Origin: Hyaloscypha bicolor E
Taxonomy: Eukaryota > Ascomycota > Leotiomycetes > Helotiales > Hyaloscyphaceae
Length of the DNA: 64,000 bases
Direction: 5' to 3'
Assembly: GCF_002865645.1 (NCBI RefSeq)
Contig: NW_020194628.1
Span: 1,798,001 to 1,862,000 of the forward strand
Numbering within the stretch: the first letter of the stretch is position 1; the number at the start of each line of letters is the position of its first letter. The notes under the pieces were generated by a model. That model saw only the letters and a list, made by a program, of their open reading frames with translations, ran no database searches and had not been told where the DNA came from. Below are positions 1-9,852 of the stretch, piece after piece. The position numbers and the translations under genes were made by a program.

Positions 1-2363
1 AAGGCGGTTATGGAGAGCGGCTGGGACGGGAAATCAGTGAAGCTTCACTACGATGGGTACGGGAACATTGCCAACCTACTGGATGATCTTCTCAAGGTGG
101 GCCCGGACAACTGTGAGAGCCTGGCGGAACCAGCTCTTGGAGTCGTTCAGCTAGTTCTCCCAGCATTGGACATGATTCGGCGCGGCGGACCTCCTCCTTC
201 TCACAAGAAAAGCATCTTCAAGAGCATCGCTTCCCACCTGGGTAGCCGCATCTGGCACGTGCGAGAACAGGCGGCCAAGACAATTTGCATTATGATGCTA
301 AACATGGAGTGGAAGGATAGCGTCCTGGCCCTTCTAGAAACCCCTACCAAGTCCGCTAACCTGCGCCATGGATTGTTGATGGCGGCAAGAGCCATCTTGG
401 AGAGGCGACGGGTCCTCGACCCTAGAACTACGCTTGGTAATAACCCTTGACCTCTTAAGTTGCGAGTAAAACTAATTATTTTAGCTGGAGTCGCTGATCT
501 GATCCCTCGACTTCAAAGACTTTCATCCTATGATTCGCACAAGTTCAAGTCTCCCATCATCATAAACAGTCATATAGAACTTTCCGTTACAATTGCGGAA
601 GTTCTCGTCTCATATGAGACGTCCAACGAGGAAGAGAGAGCACAGCTCTGTGAGATGAAATTCCAATTCTGGTACATCGATGGAGCTTCTTATCACCCGA
701 CTATGCCGGAAATCCTCCAGTGGTTTTATCCAAACTATCTGGAGGATCCGACGAAATATACCCACTGCTACCCTTCGATGGCACGAGTAGCAGTTTACCA
801 GCTGGCATTGAGGGGAAACCACCGAGCATTGGGTGGTTTCCTCACACATCTCGCAGAATATGACATTGATGTGCAGTGTGCAGCATTGACTTGTATTTCG
901 GAAGCTTGGAAGCTTGTTGGGGAGTTTTCGGGCCTCTGCAAAGCCCAATATGCTCAGTTGAACTCGAAGTCCAGCGCAGTTTGCACAATTGCTTTCAACA
1001 ACCTGTCGAACAATCTCGACAGTTCGTTCTCCCGCATAAGCCACCTGGAAGACCAGCAAACCGTCCAGTCTCTTCTAACGATGTTGCCCCTCTGCTCCTT
1101 CGATTCCTTTGTGGGAAAGGCAGTGCTTGGGAAACCAGAACTCTGCCCCACCAACTCTTCCTTTATGGAGCAGGGCCTCGTTGGGGAACAAGAGCTCTGT
1201 GCCAGAGTCAAGTTTGTGGCTTGGCTATGTGTAGCTGCTTTTCACTCCACCAGCGATATAGACATGAAAGCCTTCAAAACCAAGACTCTTGCGCTTTGGA
1301 GCCATTGGCTCACTTGGGGAAGCGCTTCAAGCAATGTAAGTCTGCCGTTTTGCCATCAACCCTTTAACATGACTAATCGATGTAGTCTTATGAATTGCGC
1401 CTGGCCGTTGCAACTGGGCTCCAGTCATTCTATTGCAACTTGGACATGACAGGAGATATGAAGTGGGAATCGCTTATTCCATCTCTTCTCAGTTTATATA
1501 CCTCCCTCAATGACGACGATGAAGATATTCGGACAATCGCAGCAAATACCGTCTCGTGCATCCTGAAGACCGCTCTAGCCCCTCCGGCCGCGAGTGAGAG
1601 ATTTGTGTTTTGGCTCAGCGAACGTTGCAACTCGTTGCCGTTATTCATTTGGCACATTTTATATCGGATCACTGGAAGCCCTTCGATAGCGCGTTACCAA
1701 AATCTTCAACAAACTTCTCTCATACCTGCCCGAGAGCAATTCACCTTAGCCTTGGTGGATGACGCTGCGCTTTTTGCAGAAGAGGAAGATAATCTCTATA
1801 TCGACGAAGTCCGAGATATTAGTCTCTGGAGCAAGCTGGTTCAAGTCATCCCGCCGAAAGCATTCATTCAGAAAGAAGTTATTCAGGATGGAACTAACAA
1901 GAAACTTCGCAAATACCCGAACCTCAGTATAATGCTAGAATTTGCTATTTGGGTAGTCGATGCGATAGGGGTGCTCACGGCAGCTAGGTCACCAGATGGT
2001 CCTCTCGGCTGGACTTCGAAACCAGGTACATATGAGATTGTCATCCGGGTTTTGCGTTGCGCAAACGTTCTCCTGGACTACTATTCCGAAAACTCCGCAG
2101 ATCTGCACTCGGCACTGCCACAGGAGCAGGAGGAGTTGCACAAAAAGGTGCAGAACGTAATCGATGGCTTGAGGATGTTTCGTCGCCAAGCCGCTGAACT
2201 GGATATTCACCCCCAACTGATCCAGGAACTGAACCAGCAAAAATTTCTCGACCATCTTTCGAAGTCAGACTCTAACAAAATTTCGCTTAACTGGAAGAAC
2301 GCCTCCCCGATCGGCCGATGTGATATACCAAAAGACCAGCGACCGCCCTTTCGACAACAATAG
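1..2363 (+). CDS. THADA/Trm732-like protein, 3' part (5' end outside window)
   Basis: C-terminal about 750 residues of a large HEAT/ARM-repeat protein of the THADA/Trm732 (DUF2428) family. In yeast this protein partners the methyltransferase Trm7 for 2'-O-methylation of position 32 in tRNA anticodon loops. The frame is open from base 1, so the start lies upstream. Exons are <1-436, 485-1335 and 1386-2363; the introns (48 and 50 bp) have GTAATA/GTAAGT donors and TAG acceptors, and the reading phase is kept across both. Family-like stretches are WHVREQAAKTI (a repeat helix with the conserved R-E-AA pattern) and NLRHGLLMAARAIL, which resembles the conserved N-x-HG-L segment. No catalytic motif is expected in this scaffold. 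The last 60 residues look unconserved. The family call rests on short motifs only. Confidence 0.7.
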
Positions 2364-2623
2364 AGAATTTCCCTCGATTGCCCTACCTTGTTACATCCGG
2401 GACGTCGAAGAGCTTATTGCCTCGAGTTTGCTTTGAAACACAAAAAGTATGCCATCAACAAAATACCTCGTCATACCTCCTTCTAAAACTGACGCGTTTT
2501 CTTGCAGATACCCTTCGTAATTTCACAGCCTTGTACAGTACTTGTACATTGCAGTAAGATATCGAACCCTGCTGCCTTGGCGCCCTCCCACAAGCAACAG
2601 AACCAACACACCAATCATACATA

Positions 2624-2941
2624 ATGCGTGAGAGAGACGCTATTGTCGTCATCATCCTCTTCGTCTTCCTCGGCGGGATTCTTGCAATCATTGTCGGGTT
2701 GAGGATTGTGAACAGCTGGGTATATATGCCTCGGATTCCCATGATACCTTCTGTGCAGTAAAGCTAACATTTGTTGTCACATAGGCCCAAAAAATGTATG
2801 ACTCCTGCTGGCCTTACCACCGATTTCGAGCACAAAAATCTGACGGAGGATAGGGCTGATGCAAAGGCAGCAATGGATGCTGAGCGCGCTGAGGCTGCCA
2901 CTACGGTCACTGTTACGGCCACCGCAACTGAAGCTGAATAG
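2624..2941 (+). CDS. Tiny single-pass membrane protein with an 11-nt exon
   Basis: Predicted protein of 64 residues. Exons are 2624-2719, 2785-2795 (11 nt) and 2854-2941. Residues about 6-27 form one hydrophobic helix (VVIILFVFLGGILAIIVGL), followed by an Ala/Thr/Glu-rich tail with no cysteine. Intron 1 (65 bp) has a CTAAC branch site 16 bases before its TAG. Intron 2 (58 bp) starts GTATGA, has CTGAC and ends TAG. Without the second intron the frame stops at 2851. With it, the frame stays open to the TAG at 2939 through a coding-like tail. No family is recognised. The main doubt is the splicing, since reading on through intron 2 gives a 54-residue alternative. Confidence 0.55.
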
Positions 2942-3822
2942 TTGATGTTGATGGGTTCATTCTCTATCTCCTATACGTCAAGATCACACTCTTGTCTTTC
3001 ACTCTGGACATATAACCTGGGGGTTGGAGATACTGCATCGACGCTTTCCCTTGATTGTTGGGTTACGTACAGCTCGGATTTCTTCCGCTACGAGAGAACG
3101 TTGAATAGGTGGAGAGATATCAGGAGCTTCATTACACGCAGTTGAGCATTTCCTCGCGCTCCTGTCTTCTTGTCTTCAGACGCACCACCCAATCCAAGCA
3201 CATTCCGGCCTTGCAAAATATTGATGTTTGCCAGTGACTCGATTATGATGTCCTCGTTCCCATGTTTCCTGCAGCTTCCCATTCACACATGAGTGCCACA
3301 TCATCCTACCTGGTCCTTTGCCTCGAACTTGTGCTCTTGTGGCATAACCTTCGCATGTTGTTTCGGCTTGTAATTTTGGATCGAGAGCTACTGAAGCAGA
3401 AAAGTCTAATATTTTGATATTCACTGCCGAGAAAGCCAAATCTTCTTCAACCGTTGGACCTGCGAAGCGGTTTCCTGCAGCACAGCATGACCCCAGACTC
3501 CACTTTTGTCTGACTCGGCACTCGCACACTGATTCACCGGGGGTATATTTGTGGAGAGAAGGGCGAGGGAGTTAAAAATCGCATTCCAGCCCATCGATAT
3601 CGCGTCTATCTCCTCATACGGAGCTACTCGGACGACAACGCTTACAACAATAACAGCAATACCAGATCAAAGAACGTTTACGAATATCCTCTTTCCGGGC
3701 TCTTCTGTCACTAAACCTCTGCAATACACGGCTCTTCATCCACTTGTCGACCAAGCCAGCAAAATTATCCTTCTTTCTTACCGATTCTGGTCGTCACGGA
3801 GGCAGATGCTATAATCCTCAAC
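2942..3822. other. Intergenic, promoter and 5' UTR of the next gene
   Basis: No supported gene. Short open frames on both strands here have no recognisable domain or splice structure. The last 250 bases probably include the 5' UTR of the downstream membrane protein. Confidence 0.5.
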
Positions 3823-5588
3823 ATGAATGGTGTTCCGACATCAACGGGAACATACATTCAACCGCCACCATTTCAGTCAACAGCAACTCCTGCCTCGGCT
3901 GCACAGCTTCTCATGAACCCAGGCTGTTCTTCCTGGAACTGCTGGACGCATGCTGAGCGCACCGGCACCGCTGTAGCCATCGCCCTTTTCACACTTGGAG
4001 TCATGGGATTATTGTGGTGGGGGTTCCGTAGCAAACCGCGGGAAAGAATGAGTCGAAGGGATTTAGAAAGCGGCAGAGCTGGTTTGCATCCAAACCATGT
4101 TGGGTGGAGACGAAGTTCAAGATCTAGGACTCCAACAAGTTTAAGTTATACCTCAAGCGCCAGCTCCTCGAGACAGTCGAGACAGCCACAATATCAGTCT
4201 TACATTCGTACGAGATCAAGGTCGAGAGCCAGGGCATACGCGGGGGAGCGGAGGGATGTTCAGACGCATGAGTGTCAAATGCAGCATGTTTCTCAACCCG
4301 ACCCGTCTCATCATTCACATATCAGAGATTTTGCGGTTCCTGCTGCTGCTGGCTTGGCCACTGCAGGAACTTTAGGTGCTACTGCGGGAGGTAGACGAAT
4401 GAGTACATCAGCCGCTTGGAGACCCTCATTCCATGAAGGAACTGCTCCAAGCGGTCGCAGCCAAGGACGAGGCATTCATGTTGAAGATAAGCCAAGAAGA
4501 AATACAACTAGAGGTCGACCTCGAGCAAGAAGGTAACTTCCCCTTGAGTTAAAATATCGACTGGAAATCTGATGCTGACGCTCCTTCTAGTCTTTCTCCA
4601 ACCCGCGGGGGTCGTTCGAAAAGCAGTTCTAAACACTTCGGCAATGGCTTTGGAATGGTTGAGAAATGGATGGCCCTCCTACTGTTTGGTTTAGATGCAC
4701 TCTACAGATTGTCTGAGCCCAAAGGAGGTTGGGATCAGTTCCGCCGTACGGATAAAAGCATGGAGCAGCAAGTAGAGGTGTAAGTTCTCTCCCGTAACTC
4801 TATCAACCTAAAGCTTGAAGCGTCTGAGACTAACCACCTCCAGTTTTGGCCACGAACACTTCGATTCCAAACCCCGCGAAAGGTCTAGATCTCCTCGCCA
4901 CCAATATCGAGAATCTCACCGCCGTTCCCAATCCGTTGACACAGCATACGCACAACTCCGACCACCAAGACGACGATCTATAGCAGAAGAGAGAAGCAGG
5001 GACGCAGATACGAATCTGCTTCAAAGAAGAGGGATGCAGGATCATCAGCCAAAGACAACGAATCAGGATCCTTCGGATGTGAGTGCAGCAGAAGAGAGGG
5101 GCAGAGCGGTGGATTTGGGTCAGAGTCCGAGAGAAAAGATGCAAGAACATCACCAAAGGAGGATGAACCACGAAGCTTTCAATATAAGCGCGAAAACCGA
5201 GGCTGGAAACAGAAGATCGCCTTCACCTCTTCCAGCACCTCCAATCGGGAGGTCCGATAGACGAAGAATCACCAGACGAGAAGCAAGAAGAAAGAGAGTC
5301 GGGGTTGGAAGCACGAGTGCAGGAGGTACATTTGGGGAAGTGTCTTCAGCTGAAGATCAGAGACAACGGATTCGAGGAGGCAGAAACATGTTAAGGGGTT
5401 CAGCGCCAGCTCCTGGCCAGGATCGAGGGCAATCATTTCCGTTTCCATTGCCAAACAAAATTGTTTTTGCTCCCAGAGAGATTGAAACTGCGCTGCCGGT
5501 TCTCGCCGCCAAGCCGAAGCAGATCCAGCAGCCAGGAGCCCAACAAGGGCAATTGTTGACGCCTCCCGATTCTGACTCCCACCACTGA
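3823..5588 (+). CDS. Single-pass membrane protein with long Arg/Ser-rich tail
   Basis: Predicted 547 residues from exons 3823-4532, 4591-4779 and 4844-5588. Introns of 58 and 64 bp have GTAACT/GTAAGT donors, CTGAC and CTAAC branch sites, and TAG/CAG acceptors; phase is kept at both joins. There is no cleavable signal. A short Thr/Pro-rich N terminus carries a cysteine motif, GCSSWNCW (residues 34-41), followed by one transmembrane helix at about 48-68. The rest is disordered and basic (RSRSRSRAR, many SRSP-like dipeptides), presumably cytoplasmic. The architecture of short ectodomain, one TM and disordered tail is shared with the next gene at 6371. It resembles fungal surface-sensor-like proteins, but no function can be assigned. 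Confidence 0.75.
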
Positions 5589-6370
5589 GCTATACAACAA
5601 TCATAGATGGAATTTTTGTATAATACTGATTAGGTCGATAGCATACATAAGCTGTTCGTCATTGAAATATAATTAATAGAGCAAACGGCAATGCGCCATA
5701 TGGAGTCATGGTGATCCAAAATGGAGGTGTGGGGTGATTGCTCGGGAGGCTGCAGCTCTGAGGTGCTGAATCCAGGAACTGAAAGCTTGTGGTTGTGTAG
5801 CGGACCACATGAACCGAGAATCATCGGTTGAATGCATGGTTTCCAGAAGGGTTGAATTTTGGTAAGGTTTTAGAAGGGCAAACGTGGCCACTGGCGGGTC
5901 CGACTGGGCTTCTCAGTTCCCGGGCAGCCTCCTCTTTTAGCAACTTGGCCACGAATTCAGCGATTCCATAGAATTTATAGAATTTGCTCAACATCTGCAG
6001 GACTGAAACATTTCTGAAGCTGCTGGAGATTCCTATTTTTGCATCTGCTTCCTGTGGTGTGCAATTCGCGGAATGGAAGGAAGGGGGGATTACCTCCCGT
6101 TTTCGATTCTACCACAGCAGATATTGGTGTCGTAGATGAGTATGAAACTAAAAATTGATTTTGGAGCCAAATGTTTCCGATACTTATTTATAAATTCATT
6201 GTAGGTTTGTGCGTCGCAATATTTTGAAGTGTTGCAGCCGCGACGTCACTTAGCCAGTTTGACAAATTTTGTTTGTCCCTTCATAGAACATAAACATCAT
6301 AATGGAACACAGCTTGTATTTTCTTTACATTTGATATCAATGCCGCTGAGAGATCTCAGTCTTTCCAGAA
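5589..6370. other. Intergenic between two membrane-protein genes
   Basis: Probable 3' UTR of the upstream gene and promoter of the next. It is AT-rich around 6120-6300. No coding region or repeat was recognised. Confidence 0.5.
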
Positions 6371-7192
6371 ATGCCTTTGCAAACCTCGTACGCCTCGGCT
6401 GCTCTAACGACTGCACAAGCCGAATACTCTACCACACCACCAGCTTACCCACCAACGACCACTCCTCCACCCTATGGGGCCAATTACCAAGACGGATTCG
6501 GTACAATTACGTCTACAGCTACAGCAGTCTTCGGTCATGAAGATGGTGACGGGTGGAGTTGGCACATATCCGGTCCTACGCGAGATCAAGCAGCAATAAT
6601 CGCACTCGGCGTGATCTGCGGCCTCTTAACAATCGGACTTGCTGTTCTACTTTTCTTCCACTTCTATCGGGGTGGGAAGCATCTTAAAAGGACGGAAGGC
6701 GAGCTTATGATAAGCCCAGGATACCAGCCAATTGGAAGACGGAAACATCATCGTGACCGGAAGGAGTACAGCAGAGGATTGGCGGACGACGGGACAAGCT
6801 ATGTCGCTGGTCTCAATGGCTTTTATGCCCCTCGAAAACATCGAGTTCACCGAAGGTCGCAACCTGTCGCCCACGGAGAAAATCAAAGGGCTGGACTTTG
6901 GGGAAATCCGGGGGCTCAACCTGCTGCATTTGCTCAATTTCCAGGTCCTGGACGTGTGTACTTTCCTCCCGGTCAAGGAAATGATCAAGCAGTTCCTGTT
7001 GTGCAAGTTCCAATGCCAGCCCAAACGCCACAACCGCAAAGAGGAATTGAAGAGGTTATGTCGAGTGCTGAGCAATCGGAAATAAGCAGCAGCAGCAGCC
7101 AGGGCCGGCCCCCTACCCATCGTCAACCCTCGGTCCGACATTACCATTCGAGGACTTCTAGCTCTCACGGAGGAGTATCAGGACGTAGATAA
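6371..7192 (+). CDS. Single-pass membrane protein, Pro/Thr-rich ectodomain
   Basis: Intronless, 273 residues. Residues 1-70 are Thr/Pro/Tyr-rich with no Cys and no signal peptide. One transmembrane helix lies at about 73-97 (AAIIALGVICGLLTIGLAVLLFF), followed at once by a basic stop-transfer segment. The cytoplasmic tail is rich in Pro, Gln, Ser and Arg/His and ends SGRR. The ATG at 6371 is the first one before the coding-like Thr/Pro-rich stretch. No family is recognised. The layout mirrors the gene at 3823 on the same strand, but the proteins share no clear sequence similarity by eye, so paralogy is not claimed. Confidence 0.7.
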   Translation: MPLQTSYASAALTTAQAEYSTTPPAYPPTTTPPPYGANYQDGFGTITSTATAVFGHEDGDGWSWHISGPTRDQAAIIALGVICGLLTIGLAVLLFFHFYRGGKHLKRTEGELMISPGYQPIGRRKHHRDRKEYSRGLADDGTSYVAGLNGFYAPRKHRVHRRSQPVAHGENQRAGLWGNPGAQPAAFAQFPGPGRVYFPPGQGNDQAVPVVQVPMPAQTPQPQRGIEEVMSSAEQSEISSSSSQGRPPTHRQPSVRHYHSRTSSSHGGVSGRR

Positions 7193-7260
7193 TGAGCTTT
7201 GAAAATGTGGGAGTGGGTCATAGGGGGCTTCTATGGAGAGTGGTGGAAGACTTGCCCTGT

Positions 7261-7380
7261 TATCCCTTCGTCAGGTGAGACATGTCCAGCGCCAGGCATC
7301 ACAGCTAAAATCATCAGGCAGGTATGTACCGCTTAGCTGTGATGCCTTGCGCTGGACATGTCTCACCTGACGAAGGGATA
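7261..7380. repeat. Long near-perfect hairpin (48-bp arms, 24-bp loop)
   Basis: Bases 7261-7308 and 7333-7380 are reverse complements at 47 of 48 positions (one C/A mismatch), around a 24-bp spacer. The element starts 68 bases after the stop of the membrane-protein gene, in its likely 3' UTR. Such a hairpin may be a very small MITE-like element, an inverted duplication, or a strong RNA stem-loop. No target-site duplication was found. Confidence 0.95.
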
Positions 7381-8423
7381 CACCTGGAAAAAATTGTTGA
7401 GAGAGTAAATAACTTTGCTTCTGATCAACCACTCTCTCAAATACCTCAAGAAACGAAGACCCCAATTTTCCCGGTGACATGGCTATCAGATATTGCATGT
7501 TCTCTCCTGTATTCTGAAGCCACTGGCCCTTTCCGTGATTTCTTCTTTGTGTCATCAGGGCCAAGTAAACGGAGGTCATCCAAAAAGTCTAGAAACCCTG
7601 AAGTGGGTCACTTTCCAAGGAGGATAGAATCTTGACTTGAAACTGTGTTACTTCCTACTCTCTTGGAATTTGAGAGATCTGGGGGGATTGGAAACCAAAT
7701 TTGAGGCGGTGATGACGGCGGTCTGACTAACAACGCTAAACAACACAAATCTTCTCCCCCATTGTCCCTTCGTATTTAGATATACATGCACTCAAAGACT
7801 ACTTGCCTCGCAACGTCCAAGAGGATCTAGGACATTTAGAAATGGTCTCACTCAATTTCCAACTTGGCTGCTGGGTATTGAAATCATCGCCGTTTTATTC
7901 TTCCTAGAGAAGCGCGCTAGTCGTAGTATGGAAGCAGCCTCGTGTCAACCGGAAGAACAATTTCAATATTGCAGTAATCCTCTGACAACCTGTGCTTGTC
8001 TTCTACATCTCCACCGTTGCTCTGTTTCCTTGGCCAATCAACCCTGATACACTTGCAAGGAGGTGAATGTAGGTGTTTAGCTCCATCGATCTGGCTCTCG
8101 ACAACGAATCATCTTCTAACACCTCTTCAGACACGTTCTTCTTCAGCAGATGTCGGTTCTGTCTCGACCCACGACCAGAATACTATCAAAAAGATCGACA
8201 TTCCTGGCAAAAATCGAAAAAGTTTGCATTGTTTAGATCCGGCTTGGGACTTCCCGATTTATGAAAAGTGTTGACACCTAATGTTCCAGGATTAGAGACG
8301 TGATTGGAAGTTTGTCCCTAAGGACACGTGATCAAGTTCGGCATAGGTAAGACAGAGAAAGAACCTAAGAAAATTACAACACAGAAATATAGGCAGTCTG
8401 ACCACATCTTAGCTTCTCACACC
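7381..8423. other. Gene-poor stretch, possibly decayed coding DNA
   Basis: Open frames of 60-100 codons occur (for example 7324-7635 and 7996-8274), but none has a recognisable domain or splice structure. The 13-mer acttgcaaggagg occurs here (about 8050) and again in the 2EXR relic (about 8514). It may be chance or a trace of duplication. Confidence 0.4.
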
Positions 8424-8846
8424 AACCAAACGATCGCTATTCGTGGAAGAATTGCTCGTAAAGGTGTCTACAAATCAAATGTCAATAAGAACAAAGTTCC
8501 CATCATCCTAATCACTTGCAAGGAGGCACGAGAGGCGGGCGAAGGCTACCTATCGTTTGACCTTTGAGAAGGAGCTCGCTGGAAAGAAGATCTGGGTTGA
8601 ATTTTCTCAGGACACGATTGTGTTCGAGGATACCGGCGCCTTAGCAGTATTTCATGGTTTGATCGAGGGCAGTGGGTCATGGGGAAAACTCGGAGATCTT
8701 GTCCAAACCCTCCCGCAGGAGACAACAATCATAGAATAAGAGGTCTAAGTTCTCGTCGTTGGTAGCTCGCTGCGCAAGCCTCTCGTTGAGCTCTTGCCTC
8801 GATTTAAGAGCCTCCAGAGAGTCGTTCTCCTGGAAGAGGCCATACG
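8424..8846 (+). pseudogene. Decayed 2EXR-domain gene fragment
   Basis: Pieces of a fungal 2EXR-type protein appear in order across two frames. The first frame gives IAIRG followed by PIILITCKEAREA, the usual place for a conserved L-x-x-C-x-E-A/S-R motif. After a frameshift near 8540-8550 a second frame gives ATYRLTF, KKIWVEFSQDTIVFED and, beyond in-frame stops at 8737 and 8746, ELLPRFKSLQRVVLLEE, which matches the late helix/strand of that family. The usual LPxEIRxxIW start is not visible. Frameshift, stops and lost 5' end all argue for a relic. An intact but unrelated-looking 2EXR gene lies at 27817. Confidence 0.5.
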
Positions 8847-9852
8847 CACGGGCTTTTCTTGCGCTGGCACAGGGACTTGAGTCATCTTGAATCTGAATTA
8901 ATGGACAATTGGAGCAAATTGAAAGTGCTTCCCCATCTGGAGCAGTTGGATAGGTGGGGCTAGCTCGGTAAGTATTCATTTGGGACGGCTTCGTCAGCAT
9001 CATCTCGCTCCATATCACATCACAGCGTGGCTAATGCGGCAATAGGAATCTTCCGATGAAGAGGACTAGTTCTTGAACCCTCGAAAGGTGGGCAGCAAAT
9101 TCAATGAATATGATATGAAATGAAGGCAAGAGAATGGAGAATGGAGGCTTGCATTTAAAACCAATTTCGAATTCGCTCTCGTGGTGCTGCTTATAGTCCT
9201 TGCAGTTCCGACACTTGCCGCTGTCTTTCTGTCCAGTACTAATTCCTATGAGTTCTTTTGTAAATTAGCTGGCATTCCCTCTGCCTAGAAGTCTACGAAT
9301 AAAGAGAGCATTTCACCAAAAACCTTGGCAAGGTGGGGAAGTGGTGGGTAGATAACGGACTGGGGCTTGCAGCTCCCGAAAACTTTGGAATCCAGAGTCT
9401 GCATTGTAGCAGTGGATTCCAGCTGCTCTGACTAGCTGCACGATGCTGAAAAGACGGGAGCGTATGCAATTCTTTGTCCTACAGTGTGCAGATGCTTGAG
9501 GAGAAAGTAAGTACTGAGGAAGGACGCAGAATAAGTGACAGCGCTGCAGAAACTAATATGAATCAAGAGCTTCCCAGACATTGCATTCTTCATCATCAGT
9601 AAAGAGGACTGCCTCAAGGTAATGCTGCTGCTGCTGTAAAGTCTCAGGAAGTGAGGTGTCGAACTAGTAAGACGCTAGTCCTATTATGGAAGCCGGATGG
9701 CGCCAGCAATGACGAAGCTCTCCCAGTGGCCGTCGCCTGTCAACGTCCACCTGAATACTTCGAATGAGTCTGCCCACGACATTATTCACGACGCCAACTC
9801 GCGACAAGCTTTGTTTGCTTCAGAAGGCTCCAGCAGGAGCTGGCTGCCACGC
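8847..9852. other. Intergenic, upstream of Snx41
   Basis: No supported gene. From 9697 the frame is open into the Snx41 coding region, so this may contain either 5' UTR or an N-terminal extension of that protein. Confidence 0.45.

Noticed and set aside
7324..7635. A 103-codon frame starting in the hairpin
   Set aside because: It begins inside the inverted repeat and has no recognisable domain, splice sites or coding-like composition; kept only as gap DNA.
8677..9018. 113-codon minus-strand frame
   Set aside because: It is antisense to the 2EXR relic, whose plus-strand pieces match a known family, so the minus frame is a shadow.
9697..9852. Upstream extension of Snx41
   Set aside because: Open and in frame, but the family typically starts at MWNDEDNNPYG; treated as an alternative start, not as the main one.
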